Shown here in pieces: positions 44,030-55,134 of a stretch of DNA of 64,000 nucleotides. Source of the DNA: Hyalangium versicolor (GTDB taxonomy: Bacteria; Myxococcota; Myxococcia; Myxococcales; Myxococcaceae); NCBI RefSeq assembly GCF_020103695.1, contig NZ_JAHXBF010000017.1:248001-312000 (forward strand), read 5' to 3'. A program made the translations under genes and the position numbers. The notes under the pieces are model-generated. The model saw only the letters and a program-made list of their open reading frames with translations. It was not told the DNA's origin and ran no database searches. Each line of letters starts with the position of its first letter. The first letter of the stretch is position 1.

Positions 44030-44139
44030 AGAATCGCGACAACGGACGTTGGCTGTGTCACATGCCCTGGCCCTCGCGAGAAAGCCTATGCTGGCGCCCG
44101 CACACAAGCCCCGTCAGCCGAGAGCTCCAAGGAGCCTTC

Positions 44140-45072
44140 ATGCGCACCCGCCCCTGCTCGATTCCCTCCTGGTTGGCCCCTCTCCTCATCGGGGTGCTCC
44201 TGGCCGCCTGCGGCCCCAAGACGCTGAAGGAGCGCACGCGCCACGGAGAGGAGCTGTCCGATGAGGCGACCCCGCTGCTCGACGGGGCCGAGCGGGACCT
44301 GGCGCAGATGGATACGGAGCGCGCCACGAAGAAGCTCGAGGAAGCCAAGAAGCTCCTCTCCCATCCCGACATCGGGCTGTCGCCCGAAGGGGAGATGCTC
44401 CAATCGCGGCTCTCCGAACTCCAGGCCCGCATCGCGCCCACCCGCAACGAGAAGGCACGCCAAGAGCTCGACGCGAGCGTGGAGAAGCAGCGCGACAGAG
44501 TCATGCAGGCCATGGGAGAGGTGAACACCGCGCTCGAAGCGCTCGAGCGCAAGGATGCCGGAGCCCCTCAGGCCGACGCCGTCCTCAAGGCGGTGGAGCG
44601 CACCCGCGAGCGCCTGAAGGAGGGCCAATCCCTGGAAGCCCGGAGCGAGGACTACGGGGCCTCCGCGCGGCGCACCGAGAAGCTTCTGGAGCAGGCCACG
44701 GCAAAGGTCCGAAGCGTCCAGCAGGTGCAGGAGTTCGTCTCCGGGCCCGCCACCACCCGTCAGGAGGCCGAGGCACTGGTGAAGCAAGCCAAGGCGGAGA
44801 AGGATCCCGACAAGCAGCTCGCGCTCTACACGGACGCGCGCGCCCGCTTCCAGCGCTGCGGAGAGACAGCGAAGGAGCTGATCGCCAAGGCTCCAGAGCT
44901 CGAGAAGACCCCCATCCAGGTGGAGGGCCAGGCCACCACGCCGAAGTCCGTCGCCACGAGCTGTGGAACCCGAGGGGACTCGCTCCAGAAGACGGTGGCG
45001 AAGCTGGAGCAGGCCAAGGCGGCACGGGAGAAGAAGAAGAGCGCCAGCGCCGCCAAGTCCAAGAAGGGCTGA
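44140..45072 (+). CDS. Coiled-coil lipoprotein
   Basis: 310 residues. ATG 44140 is preceded by AAGGAG. Lipobox L-L-A-A-C-G. The mature protein is almost entirely charged heptad-like helix (E-R-A-T-K-K-L-E-E-A-K-K-L-L, L-E-A-L-E-R-K-D-A) and ends in a lysine/alanine tail (K-S-A-S-A-A-K-S-K-K-G). Only three cysteines. Resembles periplasmic spacer or scaffold lipoproteins; no enzymatic motif. Divergent from the glucoamylase gene. Confidence 0.75.
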   Translation: MRTRPCSIPSWLAPLLIGVLLAACGPKTLKERTRHGEELSDEATPLLDGAERDLAQMDTERATKKLEEAKKLLSHPDIGLSPEGEMLQSRLSELQARIAPTRNEKARQELDASVEKQRDRVMQAMGEVNTALEALERKDAGAPQADAVLKAVERTRERLKEGQSLEARSEDYGASARRTEKLLEQATAKVRSVQQVQEFVSGPATTRQEAEALVKQAKAEKDPDKQLALYTDARARFQRCGETAKELIAKAPELEKTPIQVEGQATTPKSVATSCGTRGDSLQKTVAKLEQAKAAREKKKSASAAKSKKG

Positions 45073-45091
45073 GCACCCGGTACGGCCGGCC

Positions 45092-45165
45092 CCCGTGTTC
45101 TAGAAAGACACGGGTACCCCTTCCCGGTAGCTTGCGCGGGCCGTGACCCGTAGATTGCACGGGTC
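45092..45165 (+). other. Two hairpins upstream of the FGGY kinase gene
   Basis: CCCGTGT (45092-45098) pairs with ACACGGG (45108-45114), and GACCCGT (45145-45151) pairs with ACGGGTC (45159-45165). Two related 17-mers, GGTAGCTTGCGCGGGCC and CGTAGATTGCACGGGTC, lie between and over them. The first hairpin may terminate the lipoprotein transcript; the repeats may be protein sites. Confidence 0.35.
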
Positions 45166-45203
45166 GCGCCCTCTCCCGCGCGCCACTGGCTACGAGGGTC
45201 CAG

Positions 45204-46790
45204 GTGCCAAACGGCGACAACCCATCCATCCTGTCCATTGATCTGGGGACCTCGGCCGTCAAGGTGGCCCTCATCACCACCCGAGGCGCCATCCTTGCCG
45301 GAGACGAGGAGCCCCTGCCGCTCTCCCTCCTCCCCGAAGGAGGCGCCGAGCAGGATCCCGAGAGCTGGTGGTCCGCCATCGTCCGGGCCACGCGGCGGCT
45401 GCTCGAGCGAGGCGACGTCTCTCCGGGAGACGTCGTCGGAGTGAACGTCGGCACCCAGTGGTCCGGCACCGTCGCAGTGGACGAGCAGGGCAAGCCACTG
45501 CACCCCGCCATCCTCTGGATGGACTCGCGCGGGGCCAGTCACGTCCAGCGGCTCGCCCGAGGGCTCGTCTCCATCGAGGGCTACGGCGTGGGCAAACTGC
45601 TGCATTGGGTGCGGCTGACCGGTGGCGCGCCCAGCCTCTCCGGCAAGGATCCCCTGGGGCACATCCTCTATCTCCAGCACGAGCGCCCGGACATCTACCG
45701 GAACACCTACAAGTTCCTCGAGCCGAAGGACTGGCTCAACCTGCGGCTGACGGGCCGCTTCACCGCCTCGTACGACTCCATCACCCTGCACTGGGTGACG
45801 GACAACCGGCAGCTCACCCGGGTGACGTATGACGAGGGCCTGCTGAAGATGACAGGGCTCCGGCGCGAACACCTGCCGGACCTGGTGCCCGCCGCCTCGG
45901 TGATTGGCCCGCTGAGCCCCTCCTCCGCGCGAGAACTGGGGCTGGGCGAGAACGTCCAGGTGGTGAGCGGCATGCCGGACATCCTGGCGGCCGCCGTCGG
46001 CTCGGGCGCCGTCCGGGACTTCGAGTTGCACCTGTGCGTGGGCACCTCCTCCTGGATGAGCTGCCACGTGCCCCAGAAGAAGACGGATCTGCTGCACCAG
46101 ATGGGCACCGTCCCCTCCGCCATCCCCGGCCGCTACCTGCTCATCAACGAGCAGGAGTCCGCCGGCATCTGCCTAGTCACCCTCAAGAACCTGCTCTTCG
46201 AGGGGGACTCCCTCACCGGGCGCTCCTCCCAGGAGATCTACGCCAGCTTCGAGCGCGCCGCCGCCCAGGTTCCCCCCGGCAGCGACAGGCTCCTCTTCCT
46301 GCCGTGGCTCAATGGCGAGCGCTCGCCAGTGGAAGATCGGCTGTCACGTGGCGGGTTCTTCAACCAGTCGCTCCAGACGACCCGCGGGCACATGGTGCGC
46401 GCGGTGATGGAGGGCGTGGCCTACAACTCCCGGTGGCTGTTCTCCTACGTGGAGCAGTTCCTCGGCCGGAAGGCGGATCCCATTCGGATGATCGGCGGCG
46501 GCGCCCGCAACCAGCTGTGGTGCCAGATCTACGCGGACGTGCTGGGCCGCACCATCCACCAGGTGGACCAGCCGGTGATGGCCAACGCACGCGGTTCGGC
46601 ATTCCAGGCGGCGATCGCGCTGGGGCACCTCACGGTGGAGGAGATCCCCTCGCTCGTCCCCGTGGCTCGCTCTTACGAGCCCAACCCGAAGAACCGAGCC
46701 GTCTACGACGAGCTCTTCCAGGAATTTCTCCACCTCTACAAGACCAGCAAGCCCGTCTTCGCGCGGCTGAACAGGACCCGAAGCTCCTGA
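45204..46790 (+). CDS. FGGY family carbohydrate kinase
   Basis: 528 residues from a GTG. N-terminal I-L-S-I-D-L-G-T-S-A-V-K-V-A-L and G-V-N-V-G-T-Q-W-S-G-T are the actin-fold phosphate loops; A-I-L-W-M-D-S-R-G holds the sugar-binding residue; the C-terminal domain has I-G-G-G-A-R-N-Q-L-W-C-Q and a following adenine pocket. Closest to xylulokinases in general layout, but the sugar or polyol cannot be fixed. A lyase gene follows 37 bp downstream on the same strand, so the two may be co-transcribed. Confidence 0.85.
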   Translation: MPNGDNPSILSIDLGTSAVKVALITTRGAILAGDEEPLPLSLLPEGGAEQDPESWWSAIVRATRRLLERGDVSPGDVVGVNVGTQWSGTVAVDEQGKPLHPAILWMDSRGASHVQRLARGLVSIEGYGVGKLLHWVRLTGGAPSLSGKDPLGHILYLQHERPDIYRNTYKFLEPKDWLNLRLTGRFTASYDSITLHWVTDNRQLTRVTYDEGLLKMTGLRREHLPDLVPAASVIGPLSPSSARELGLGENVQVVSGMPDILAAAVGSGAVRDFELHLCVGTSSWMSCHVPQKKTDLLHQMGTVPSAIPGRYLLINEQESAGICLVTLKNLLFEGDSLTGRSSQEIYASFERAAAQVPPGSDRLLFLPWLNGERSPVEDRLSRGGFFNQSLQTTRGHMVRAVMEGVAYNSRWLFSYVEQFLGRKADPIRMIGGGARNQLWCQIYADVLGRTIHQVDQPVMANARGSAFQAAIALGHLTVEEIPSLVPVARSYEPNPKNRAVYDELFQEFLHLYKTSKPVFARLNRTRSS

Positions 46791-46827
46791 AAGCACACAA
46801 GACGGCGCTGAATCAGGAAAGGAAGCC

Positions 46828-48348
46828 ATGGCGCTGCCGGATCTCGATCTGCTCTCCCACCTCCCTCCCCGCCTCATCGCCGTGGCGGAGAGGTATCTCA
46901 AAGCCATCCCCCTGGTGCGCAACCGGCTCGACAAGGAGACGGGCTCGATGCTCTCCGAGTTGGAGGGCAGCCTCAAACCCTACAAGCAGGAGGTGCCCAC
47001 CTTCGACAAGCTGCCAGCCGAGGGACGCCCGCGCGAGGAGGTCCTCCAGGAGCTGCAACAGCTCGAGGCGCGCGAGCATGATCGGTGGAAGCAGGGCCAG
47101 GTCTCCGGCGCCGTGTACCACGGGGCCGAGGACCACATCGACTTCGTCAACCGGGTGTACTCGCTCCACTCGCAGAGCAACCCGCTCCACGCCGACCTGT
47201 GGCCCAGCGCCACCAAGTTCGAGGCCGAAGTGGTGGCCATGACGGCCAACATGCTGGGCGCCGCCGAGGCCAACCTGGGCCGGCACCCCGACGAGCACAT
47301 CTGCGGCTCGCTCTCGTCCGGCGGGACGGAGAGCATCATGCTGGCGATGAAGACGTACCGGGATTGGGCCCACGCCACCAAGGGCATCACCCGGCCGGAG
47401 ATGGTGGCGCCCGGCAGCGCGCACCCCGCCTTCGACAAGGCCGCGCACTACTTCGGCATCAAGATGGTGCGCGTACCGGTGGGCCCGGACTACCGCGCTG
47501 ACGTGGCCGCCATGCGCAAGGCCATCACCCGCAACACCATCGTCCTCATCGGCTCGGCGCCCTCCTTCCCCCATGGAGTCATCGATCCCATCGAGGAGTT
47601 GTCGGACCTGGCCCGCAAACGGGGGCTGGGCTTCCACACGGACGCCTGTCTGGGAGGCTTCGTGCTGCCGTGGGCAAAGCGCCTGGGTTACCCGGTGCCA
47701 CTCTTCGACTTCCGGCTGCCCGGGGTGACGAGCATGTCGGCGGATACGCACAAGTTTGGCTATGCAGCCAAGGGGACCTCGGTCGTCCTGTACCGGGGAA
47801 CGGAGCTGCGCTCGCACCAGTACTTCACGGCCACCGAGTGGCCTGGCGGCATCTACTTCTCCCCGACCTTCTCAGGCAGCCGGCCGGGAGGACTCATCGC
47901 GGCGGCCTGGGCCACGCTGGTGACCATGGGCGAGGCGGGCTACCTGGAGGCCACCCGGCGCATCCTGGAAACGGCAGACACGATCAAACGTGGCATCCGC
48001 GCAATCCCAGAACTGCACGTGCTGGGCGAGCCTTTGTTCGTCATTGCCTTTGGCTCCCACACGCTCAACATCTATCAGGTGATGGAACGACTCAGCGCCC
48101 AGGGCTGGAACCTCAATGGCTTGCACAAGCCGTCCGCAGTCCACCTTTGTGTCACACTGCGTCATACACAACCAGACGTCGCGAACCGCTTCCTGGAGGA
48201 CTTGCGAGCAGCCGTAGCGCATGTCCGGTCGAATCCGGGAGAAAAGGGTACGATGGCACCTGTCTACGGGATGGCCGCCACCGTCCCCTTCCGTGGGCTG
48301 CTGAGCGATCTGCTCAAGAAGTACATGGACCTGCTCTACAAGGTCTGA
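46828..48348 (+). CDS. Sphingosine-1-phosphate lyase-like PLP enzyme
   Basis: 506 residues. A group II PLP decarboxylase of the sphingosine-1-phosphate lyase branch: G-x-V-S-G-A-V-Y-H-G near 93, G-S-L-S-S-G-G-T-E-S, H270 in H-T-D-A-C-L-G-G-F, and the PLP lysine K309 in S-A-D-T-H-K-F-G-Y-A-A-K-G-T. These features are the lyase signature rather than glutamate decarboxylase. It should cleave phosphorylated long-chain bases to a fatty aldehyde and phosphoethanolamine. Unlike the eukaryotic enzyme it lacks an obvious N-terminal membrane span. Myxobacteria make sphingolipids, which fits. Confidence 0.88.
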   Translation: MALPDLDLLSHLPPRLIAVAERYLKAIPLVRNRLDKETGSMLSELEGSLKPYKQEVPTFDKLPAEGRPREEVLQELQQLEAREHDRWKQGQVSGAVYHGAEDHIDFVNRVYSLHSQSNPLHADLWPSATKFEAEVVAMTANMLGAAEANLGRHPDEHICGSLSSGGTESIMLAMKTYRDWAHATKGITRPEMVAPGSAHPAFDKAAHYFGIKMVRVPVGPDYRADVAAMRKAITRNTIVLIGSAPSFPHGVIDPIEELSDLARKRGLGFHTDACLGGFVLPWAKRLGYPVPLFDFRLPGVTSMSADTHKFGYAAKGTSVVLYRGTELRSHQYFTATEWPGGIYFSPTFSGSRPGGLIAAAWATLVTMGEAGYLEATRRILETADTIKRGIRAIPELHVLGEPLFVIAFGSHTLNIYQVMERLSAQGWNLNGLHKPSAVHLCVTLRHTQPDVANRFLEDLRAAVAHVRSNPGEKGTMAPVYGMAATVPFRGLLSDLLKKYMDLLYKV

Positions 48349-48369
48349 GGTCTGGCGGCCGATGTGCCC

Positions 48370-50202
48370 ATGAGCTCTCCTCCTCCCCAGGTCGATGTCC
48401 TCTCCCTCGCCAAGGCGATCCGGTCCATCTCGGGGGAGTTCTCCCTGCCGGAGTTGCAGCGCGCGGTGCTACGCGCGCTCCAGGAGTTCTCCGGGGCGCC
48501 GTATGGAGCGCTGCTGGGCTTCCAGGAGAGGCTGGGCTGGGTCATCCATTGCCAGACCGAGGGAGAGAGCCGAACCCTGGCCGAGCTGCCCACCACGGTG
48601 ATCCATGGGGCGCGGCGCACCCTGGAGCCCATCGTCCTCTCGGATGCAAGCAGGCAACCGCCGTACTGTGATGACGCGGTGGTGAAGGCCCGGGGGCTGC
48701 ACTCCGTGCTGTGCAGTCCCCTCACCCACCGCGGCGTCCAGCACGGGATGCTCTACCTGGAGCATGCCCAGGCCTCGCATGTCTTCGAGGGCCCCCAGCT
48801 GAGCGTGATCGAGATCCTCGCCACCCAGGCGGCGGTTGCCATGGACAACGCCCGCGTGCACCAGCACCTGGCCGAGCAGAACCAGGCCCACGAGGTGTCC
48901 CGCCGCGAGGTCTCCACCACCCGGCAGCACCTTCAGGACTTCATCGACAACTCCCCCGCGGCCATCTACATGAAGGACCGCGAGGGCCGTTACATCATGA
49001 TCAACGGCCGGCTGGAGGCCGTCCTCGGCGTGCCCCGCTCGAAGGTGCTCGGCCGGAAGGACTCGGAGCTGCTCCCGCCAGAGTACGCGCGAATCCTGGT
49101 GGAGAACGATCAGCGCGTGCTCACCACGGGCACTCCACTCCAATTCGAGGAGCCGCTGCCGCTGCGGGATGGGCTGCGCACCTTCCTCTCCTCGAAGTTC
49201 CCCATGCGCGGGGGGGATGGCCGCATCCAGGGGCTGTGCGGCGTCTCCACGGACATCACGGATCGCAAGCGCGCGGAGGCGGCGCTGCAGCGGGCCAACG
49301 AGGATCTCGAGCAGCGCGTGGCCGAGCGCACCGAGCAGCTCAACGCCGCTCAGCGCGAGCTGCTGGAGCGCGCCCGCCATGCCGGCATGGCCGAGTTGGC
49401 CAATAGCATCCTCCACAACCTGGGCAACGCTCTCACGGGCATCACGGTGAGCAGCACGGTTTTGCGCGAGCGCGTCCAGGGCCTGCCTCTCGTCTCGTTG
49501 GGGAAGGCCGTCGCCCTGCTCGAGCGTCCCGCCGAGGAGCTGGGCCCCTTCCTCACCCAGGATGAGCGGGGCCGGCATCTCCCCGGGTTCCTGATCAAGC
49601 TCCACTCGCGGCTGGCTCAGGAGCGGCAAATGTTGCTCGACGAGTGCACCGCGCTGGGCACGAAGATCGATCACGCCACCAGCGTGATCACCACCCAGCA
49701 GAGCTATGCGCGGGCGCGCATCCGGCTGAGCGAGAAGACGCTGCTGCGCGATCTCATGGAGGATGCGATCCGGCTGTGCGCCATCGGGGACATCTACGAT
49801 CGGATCTTCCAGCGCGAGTACGGCGAGGAAGAGCCGGAGTACTACGATCGGCACGTGATCGTTCAGATCCTGGTGAACTTCATCTCCAACGCGAAGAACG
49901 CGGTGCGCGAGCGGCCGGACAACTCGCAGCCGCGCATCATCCTGGCGGTCCACCAGGATGCGGGCTACACCACGGTGACCGTGAGCGACAACGGCGTGGG
50001 GTTCGACGCGAGCGTGAAGCCGAAACTGTTCACGCACGGGTTCACCACGCGAGCCAAGGGCCACGGGTTCGGACTGCACAGCTCGGCGCTCAGCGCGCAG
50101 GCGCTCGGCGGCCGCATCGATGCGCACAGCGAGGGCCTGGGCTGTGGCGCCCAGTTCGAGCTCGTCCTGCCGCGCACCTCGCCCGAAGAGGACGAGGCGT
50201 AG
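48370..50202 (+). CDS. Cytosolic GAF-PAS sensor histidine kinase
   Basis: 610 residues, no membrane span. GAF domain about 20-170 (L-P-E-L-Q-R-A-V-L-R-A-L, V-L-C-S-P-L-T-H-R-G), coiled coil, PAS domain about 195-310 (F-I-D-N-S-P-A-A-I-Y-M-K-D), second coiled coil, then phosphoacceptor H349 in S-I-L-H-N-L-G-N-A-L and HATPase motifs N-F-I-S-N-A-K-N-A-V, D-N-G-V-G-F and G-F-G-L-H-S-S-A-L. The H-N-L-G-N form of the H box is common in myxobacterial kinases. ATG 48370 is taken over GTG 48364. Follows the lyase by 21 bp; no regulator is adjacent. Confidence 0.9.
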   Translation: MSSPPPQVDVLSLAKAIRSISGEFSLPELQRAVLRALQEFSGAPYGALLGFQERLGWVIHCQTEGESRTLAELPTTVIHGARRTLEPIVLSDASRQPPYCDDAVVKARGLHSVLCSPLTHRGVQHGMLYLEHAQASHVFEGPQLSVIEILATQAAVAMDNARVHQHLAEQNQAHEVSRREVSTTRQHLQDFIDNSPAAIYMKDREGRYIMINGRLEAVLGVPRSKVLGRKDSELLPPEYARILVENDQRVLTTGTPLQFEEPLPLRDGLRTFLSSKFPMRGGDGRIQGLCGVSTDITDRKRAEAALQRANEDLEQRVAERTEQLNAAQRELLERARHAGMAELANSILHNLGNALTGITVSSTVLRERVQGLPLVSLGKAVALLERPAEELGPFLTQDERGRHLPGFLIKLHSRLAQERQMLLDECTALGTKIDHATSVITTQQSYARARIRLSEKTLLRDLMEDAIRLCAIGDIYDRIFQREYGEEEPEYYDRHVIVQILVNFISNAKNAVRERPDNSQPRIILAVHQDAGYTTVTVSDNGVGFDASVKPKLFTHGFTTRAKGHGFGLHSSALSAQALGGRIDAHSEGLGCGAQFELVLPRTSPEEDEA

Positions 50203-50257
50203 GCCCGGAGGCGCTTACGCCTGTCCAACGGAAGGGCCAACGTTAAGCTGTTCCTCC

Positions 50258-51088
50258 ATGAACGGCACGGAAGACAGCTTCGAGGGCCTGGGCGGCGTCC
50301 GGCTGTTCGCCCAGCACTGGCGGCCGGAAGGCCCTTCGCGAGCGGTGCTGGCCATCGTCCACGGACTGGGTGAGCACAGCGATCGGTACCAGAAGCTGGT
50401 GGAACACCTCGTCTCGCGGGGCCACACGGTTCATGGGTTCGATCTGCGAGGCCATGGACGCTCGCCCGGCCAGCGGGGACACGTGGACACCTGGGCGGAC
50501 TTCCGCGAGGACCTGAGGGCCTTCCTGGGTCATGTGGCGCGGCACGAGCCGGGCCGCACGCCCTTCCTGCTCGGTCACAGCCTGGGAACGCTCATCGTCC
50601 TGGACTACGCGCTGCGCCATCCCGAGGGACTGCGCGGGGTGATCCTCAGCGGCACGGCCTTGGAGCATGCGGGCGTGACGTCCCCGTCGCGGATGCTCGT
50701 GTCCCGCCTGCTGTCCCGCTTCTGGCCGCGCTTCCCGATCACGACGGAGTTCGATCAGCGGACGCTGTCGCGGATCCCGGAGGTGGTCTCGGCCTACGCC
50801 GCGGATGTCCTCGTGCACAATCAGACCTCCGCTCGCTTCTGGATGGAGGTCATGGTCACTATCGGGTGGTTGCGAGCCCACGTCGCGGAGTTCCAGCTTC
50901 CGCTGCTGGTGGTTCACGGAGAGGCGGACCCTCTCAACCTTTCTGCGGGAGCTCGCCGCGTCTTCGAAGCGGCCCGTCACCCACGCAAGCAATTGCTCCT
51001 GATGCCTGGCGGCCTTCACGAGCCGCACAACGACGTGGGACAGGAGCAGGTCTTCCAGGCGGTGGAGGCGTTCCTGGGCTCAGAGTGA
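50258..51088 (+). CDS. Alpha/beta hydrolase, monoacylglycerol-lipase-like
   Basis: 276 residues. V-H-G-L-G-E-H-S-D-R-Y and G-F-D-L-R-G-H-G-R-S-P-G are the opening of the monoacylglycerol lipase / lysophospholipase group; nucleophile S in L-L-G-H-S-L-G-T-L, acid in V-H-G-E-A-D-P-L, histidine in G-G-L-H-E-P-H-N-D. Cytosolic. ATG 50258 gives the standard N-terminus. Lies 55 bp after the GAF-PAS kinase and converges with a GNAT gene (9-bp overlap of 3' ends). May release fatty acid from lipid breakdown, in keeping with the nearby sphingolipid enzyme, but no direct link is shown. Confidence 0.88.
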   Translation: MNGTEDSFEGLGGVRLFAQHWRPEGPSRAVLAIVHGLGEHSDRYQKLVEHLVSRGHTVHGFDLRGHGRSPGQRGHVDTWADFREDLRAFLGHVARHEPGRTPFLLGHSLGTLIVLDYALRHPEGLRGVILSGTALEHAGVTSPSRMLVSRLLSRFWPRFPITTEFDQRTLSRIPEVVSAYAADVLVHNQTSARFWMEVMVTIGWLRAHVAEFQLPLLVVHGEADPLNLSAGARRVFEAARHPRKQLLLMPGGLHEPHNDVGQEQVFQAVEAFLGSE

Positions 51089-51571
51089 ACCGGAGCCCGG
51101 CGTCTCCCGCGTCATCTCCACCATGGTGGGGCGCCACCCGAGCCGCGCGAAGAACTTCTGCGCGCCCTCGTTCTTCGCGGCAGTCATGAGAATGACGCGC
51201 GGCACGCCCAGCTCGGTGAACCGCCGCACCAGCGCCTCGGCCAACAGCCTGCCAGCTCCCGAGCCTCGCGCCGACTCATCCACCCAGATGTCATGGAAAC
51301 CACCGCAGCGGTCCCTCAGCGCGTTCCAATCCCGCTCCTCCACGCGGCCGTACACGTAGCCGACCACCTCTCCGTCCCGCTCGGCCACGAGCACCACTGC
51401 CTCCCGGGCCTTCATCTCCTTGGCCAGCCACCAGCGGTAGCCGGACTCGACGTCCTCGGTGAGCATGAAGCGCTGCGAGTCGAAGTCGTGGTGCTGGCGC
51501 ATGAGCGCGCCCCCCATCCGACCGAGTGCGTCGGCGTCCGCGGGCCGTGCCGGGCGAACCGTGAGGGTCAT
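51080..51571 (-). CDS. GNAT family N-acetyltransferase
   Basis: 163 residues. V-R-P-A-R-P-A-D-A-D-A-L at the N-terminus, V-V-G-Y-V-Y-G-R-V, the acetyl-CoA motif A-R-G-S-G-A-G-R-L-L-A-E-A-L and F-F-A-R-L-G-W-R-P give a complete GNAT fold. ATG 51571 starts at the expected point. Substrate unknown. Its start lies 4 bp downstream of the pgm stop on the same strand, so it may be the second gene of that transcript. Confidence 0.88.
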   Translation of the reverse strand: MTLTVRPARPADADALGRMGGALMRQHHDFDSQRFMLTEDVESGYRWWLAKEMKAREAVVLVAERDGEVVGYVYGRVEERDWNALRDRCGGFHDIWVDESARGSGAGRLLAEALVRRFTELGVPRVILMTAAKNEGAQKFFARLGWRPTMVEMTRETPGSGSL

Positions 51572-51575
51572 GGTC

Positions 51576-53213
<1,638 letters not shown>

Positions 53214-53377
53214 GGAGGCGGATGATACGTACCCCGCGCCTCCCGTCAGGTGGGAAGTTGCTGGCGAGCGAAAAACCGTCCAGTTTCAGGGACTTCCAGG
53301 GACTGCAATCATCCCCCCTCCCCAGCGTAAGGTGGGATACAGACCCGGTTCTCGAGGCCTCTGAAGGAGCCGTCACA

Positions 53378-54922
53378 ATGAAGAAGCTGCTGGTGCTCGT
53401 CGTGCTGCTGGCTGCAGGGGCCGGGGCCGCGTACCACTTCGGCTACCTCCAGCGCCTGATGCCAGGGGCGTTGGCTCCACGGCTCATTCCCAAGGACGCG
53501 AAGCTGCTGGCCTACTTCCGCCCGGACGCCCAGGAGTTGCTCGTCGTCCAGATGACGGAGGTGGACTTCCCGCTCCCGGAGGAGACCCGCCAGAAGCTCG
53601 CCCAGAACGGACGCGAGTTCTACGACAAGACGGGCATCGACGTGCGCAAGGACGTGGATGCCGTCGCCGTGGCGGATCGACTCGCCATCGCCCGAGGGCG
53701 CTTCGACTGGAGCCGGCTGGGGGCCTATTTGCAGACGGAGGGCTACACCCTCACCGAGCTGGATGGAGTGCCCGCGGCCGTCAAATCGCAGTCCACCAGC
53801 ATGGCGCTGGATGGGAAGTACCTGCTGATGGGCCGGCGTGCCGAGATCAAACGGGCGCTCGAGCGCAAGCGCCAGGGCCAAGGCCTCGAGGACGGCAGCC
53901 CCATCGTGAAGGCCATCGACGAGCTGGGCTGGAAGCATGCCCTGGTGGGCGGTGTGGCCTCCGGCTCGCGGCTCTCCTCCGATGAGGATTTGCGGATGCA
54001 GTCGGCCGTGGGCGCCGTGGACTCGGCCCCTGACGGCATGGAGGTGCGCGCGGTGGCGCTCACCGGGAGCAAGGAGCAGGGAGAGGCCCTGCATGCGACG
54101 CTGGAGATGCTCCGCAAGGCGGCCGTGCTCCAGCTGTCCGTCCTGCCGAAGACCGAGCTGCGCGCGCTGAAGGACTCGCTCGACCGTGCGACGCTGGAGG
54201 TCGACCCGCAGGGCCGTGTGCGCGGCACCATCCGAGTCCCCTACGCGCTGCTGGATCAGACCTCCGCGAACGTCTCGCAGCAGCAGCTCCCGTCCACGCT
54301 CGCGTCGCTGCAGCTCACGGACGATGGCACGGACTCCGAGCCCATCGCCTCGGCGAATGCGCCCCCGCCCTCCTCCACCCAGGCCCCTTCCACGGCAGCG
54401 CCGACCGTCACGGTGACGCACCACCTGGACTGGAAGCCGCCCGTGTTCGGGCTGATCCTGCTCGTGATTGCGCTGGTGACCATGGGGGCGCAGGCACGCC
54501 CGGGCCTGTTCAACGTCCTGTTCCACCCGCTCTTCCTGCTGCCCTTCCTGGTGGCGACGCTGGGCGTGTTCGTGTTCCGGTGGACGGGGCACTCCGGCGG
54601 CGTGTTCGACCTGCTGCAACTGCCCATGCCCGAGTGGCACCGCTTCCTCTCCGTGCCTCTGGCCCAGCCCGTGGCCCTGAGCGTCGCGATCCCCATGCTC
54701 ATCGCCCTGCTCTCCGGCCCGGTGAGCCTGCTGCGCCGGTTCGCTGCGGGGCTCGCGGTGGGCTTCAGCGGCTACCTGGTGACGAAGGCGCTCTCGGGAG
54801 ACAGCGTCGCGCTCATCCCTCCCGCCTACACGCTGTACTGGTACGCCGGGAACGCGCTGGCCGCGCTGCTGCTGGCCCGGCTCACCATTCCGCCTCGCAT
54901 AAGCGGGAAGAAGAAGAAGTAG
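53378..54922 (+). CDS. Membrane protein of unknown function
   Basis: 514 residues. AAGGAG precedes ATG 53378. One N-terminal membrane anchor (L-V-L-V-V-L-L-A-A-G-A-G-A-A), then about 330 residues of extracytoplasmic sequence with no known domain (R-P-D-A-Q-E-L-L-V-V-Q, and several K-x-L-x-G-R-R-A-E motifs), a Pro/Ser/Thr linker near 380-400, and four to five membrane spans at the C-terminus. Not recognised as a named family. Divergent from pgm and followed by a terminator-like hairpin, so monocistronic. Confidence 0.7.
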   Translation: MKKLLVLVVLLAAGAGAAYHFGYLQRLMPGALAPRLIPKDAKLLAYFRPDAQELLVVQMTEVDFPLPEETRQKLAQNGREFYDKTGIDVRKDVDAVAVADRLAIARGRFDWSRLGAYLQTEGYTLTELDGVPAAVKSQSTSMALDGKYLLMGRRAEIKRALERKRQGQGLEDGSPIVKAIDELGWKHALVGGVASGSRLSSDEDLRMQSAVGAVDSAPDGMEVRAVALTGSKEQGEALHATLEMLRKAAVLQLSVLPKTELRALKDSLDRATLEVDPQGRVRGTIRVPYALLDQTSANVSQQQLPSTLASLQLTDDGTDSEPIASANAPPPSSTQAPSTAAPTVTVTHHLDWKPPVFGLILLVIALVTMGAQARPGLFNVLFHPLFLLPFLVATLGVFVFRWTGHSGGVFDLLQLPMPEWHRFLSVPLAQPVALSVAIPMLIALLSGPVSLLRRFAAGLAVGFSGYLVTKALSGDSVALIPPAYTLYWYAGNALAALLLARLTIPPRISGKKKK

Positions 54923-54942
54923 CGCCTGGCCCGCAAAAAGAA

Positions 54943-54978
54943 CTGCCCTCGTTGCCGGTCGGGGAGCAACGGGGGCAG
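54943..54978 (+). terminator. Hairpin after the 514-residue membrane protein gene
   Basis: CTGCCCTCGTTGC (54943-54955) pairs with GCAACGGGGGCAG (54966-54978), 13 bp with one G-T wobble and a ten-base loop, 20 bp past the stop. No T-tract follows, so Rho-independence is uncertain. Confidence 0.5.
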
Positions 54979-55134
54979 CACGTGGAATGGATGCGAGAAC
55001 GAAGAATAACCCGGGGACCCTGCCAATCGGGGCCTCGGTTCATCGCTCAATCTCGATTTTCGAGAATGCGGTGAAAAAGTTGCGTCACTTTGAAAATCCT
55101 CAGGGAATCCGGGAAGTTAGGCCGCAATTTTCTT

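Noticed and set aside
48469..50127. A 552-codon minus-strand frame
   Set aside because: Complete antisense of the GAF-PAS kinase, which carries all kinase boxes.
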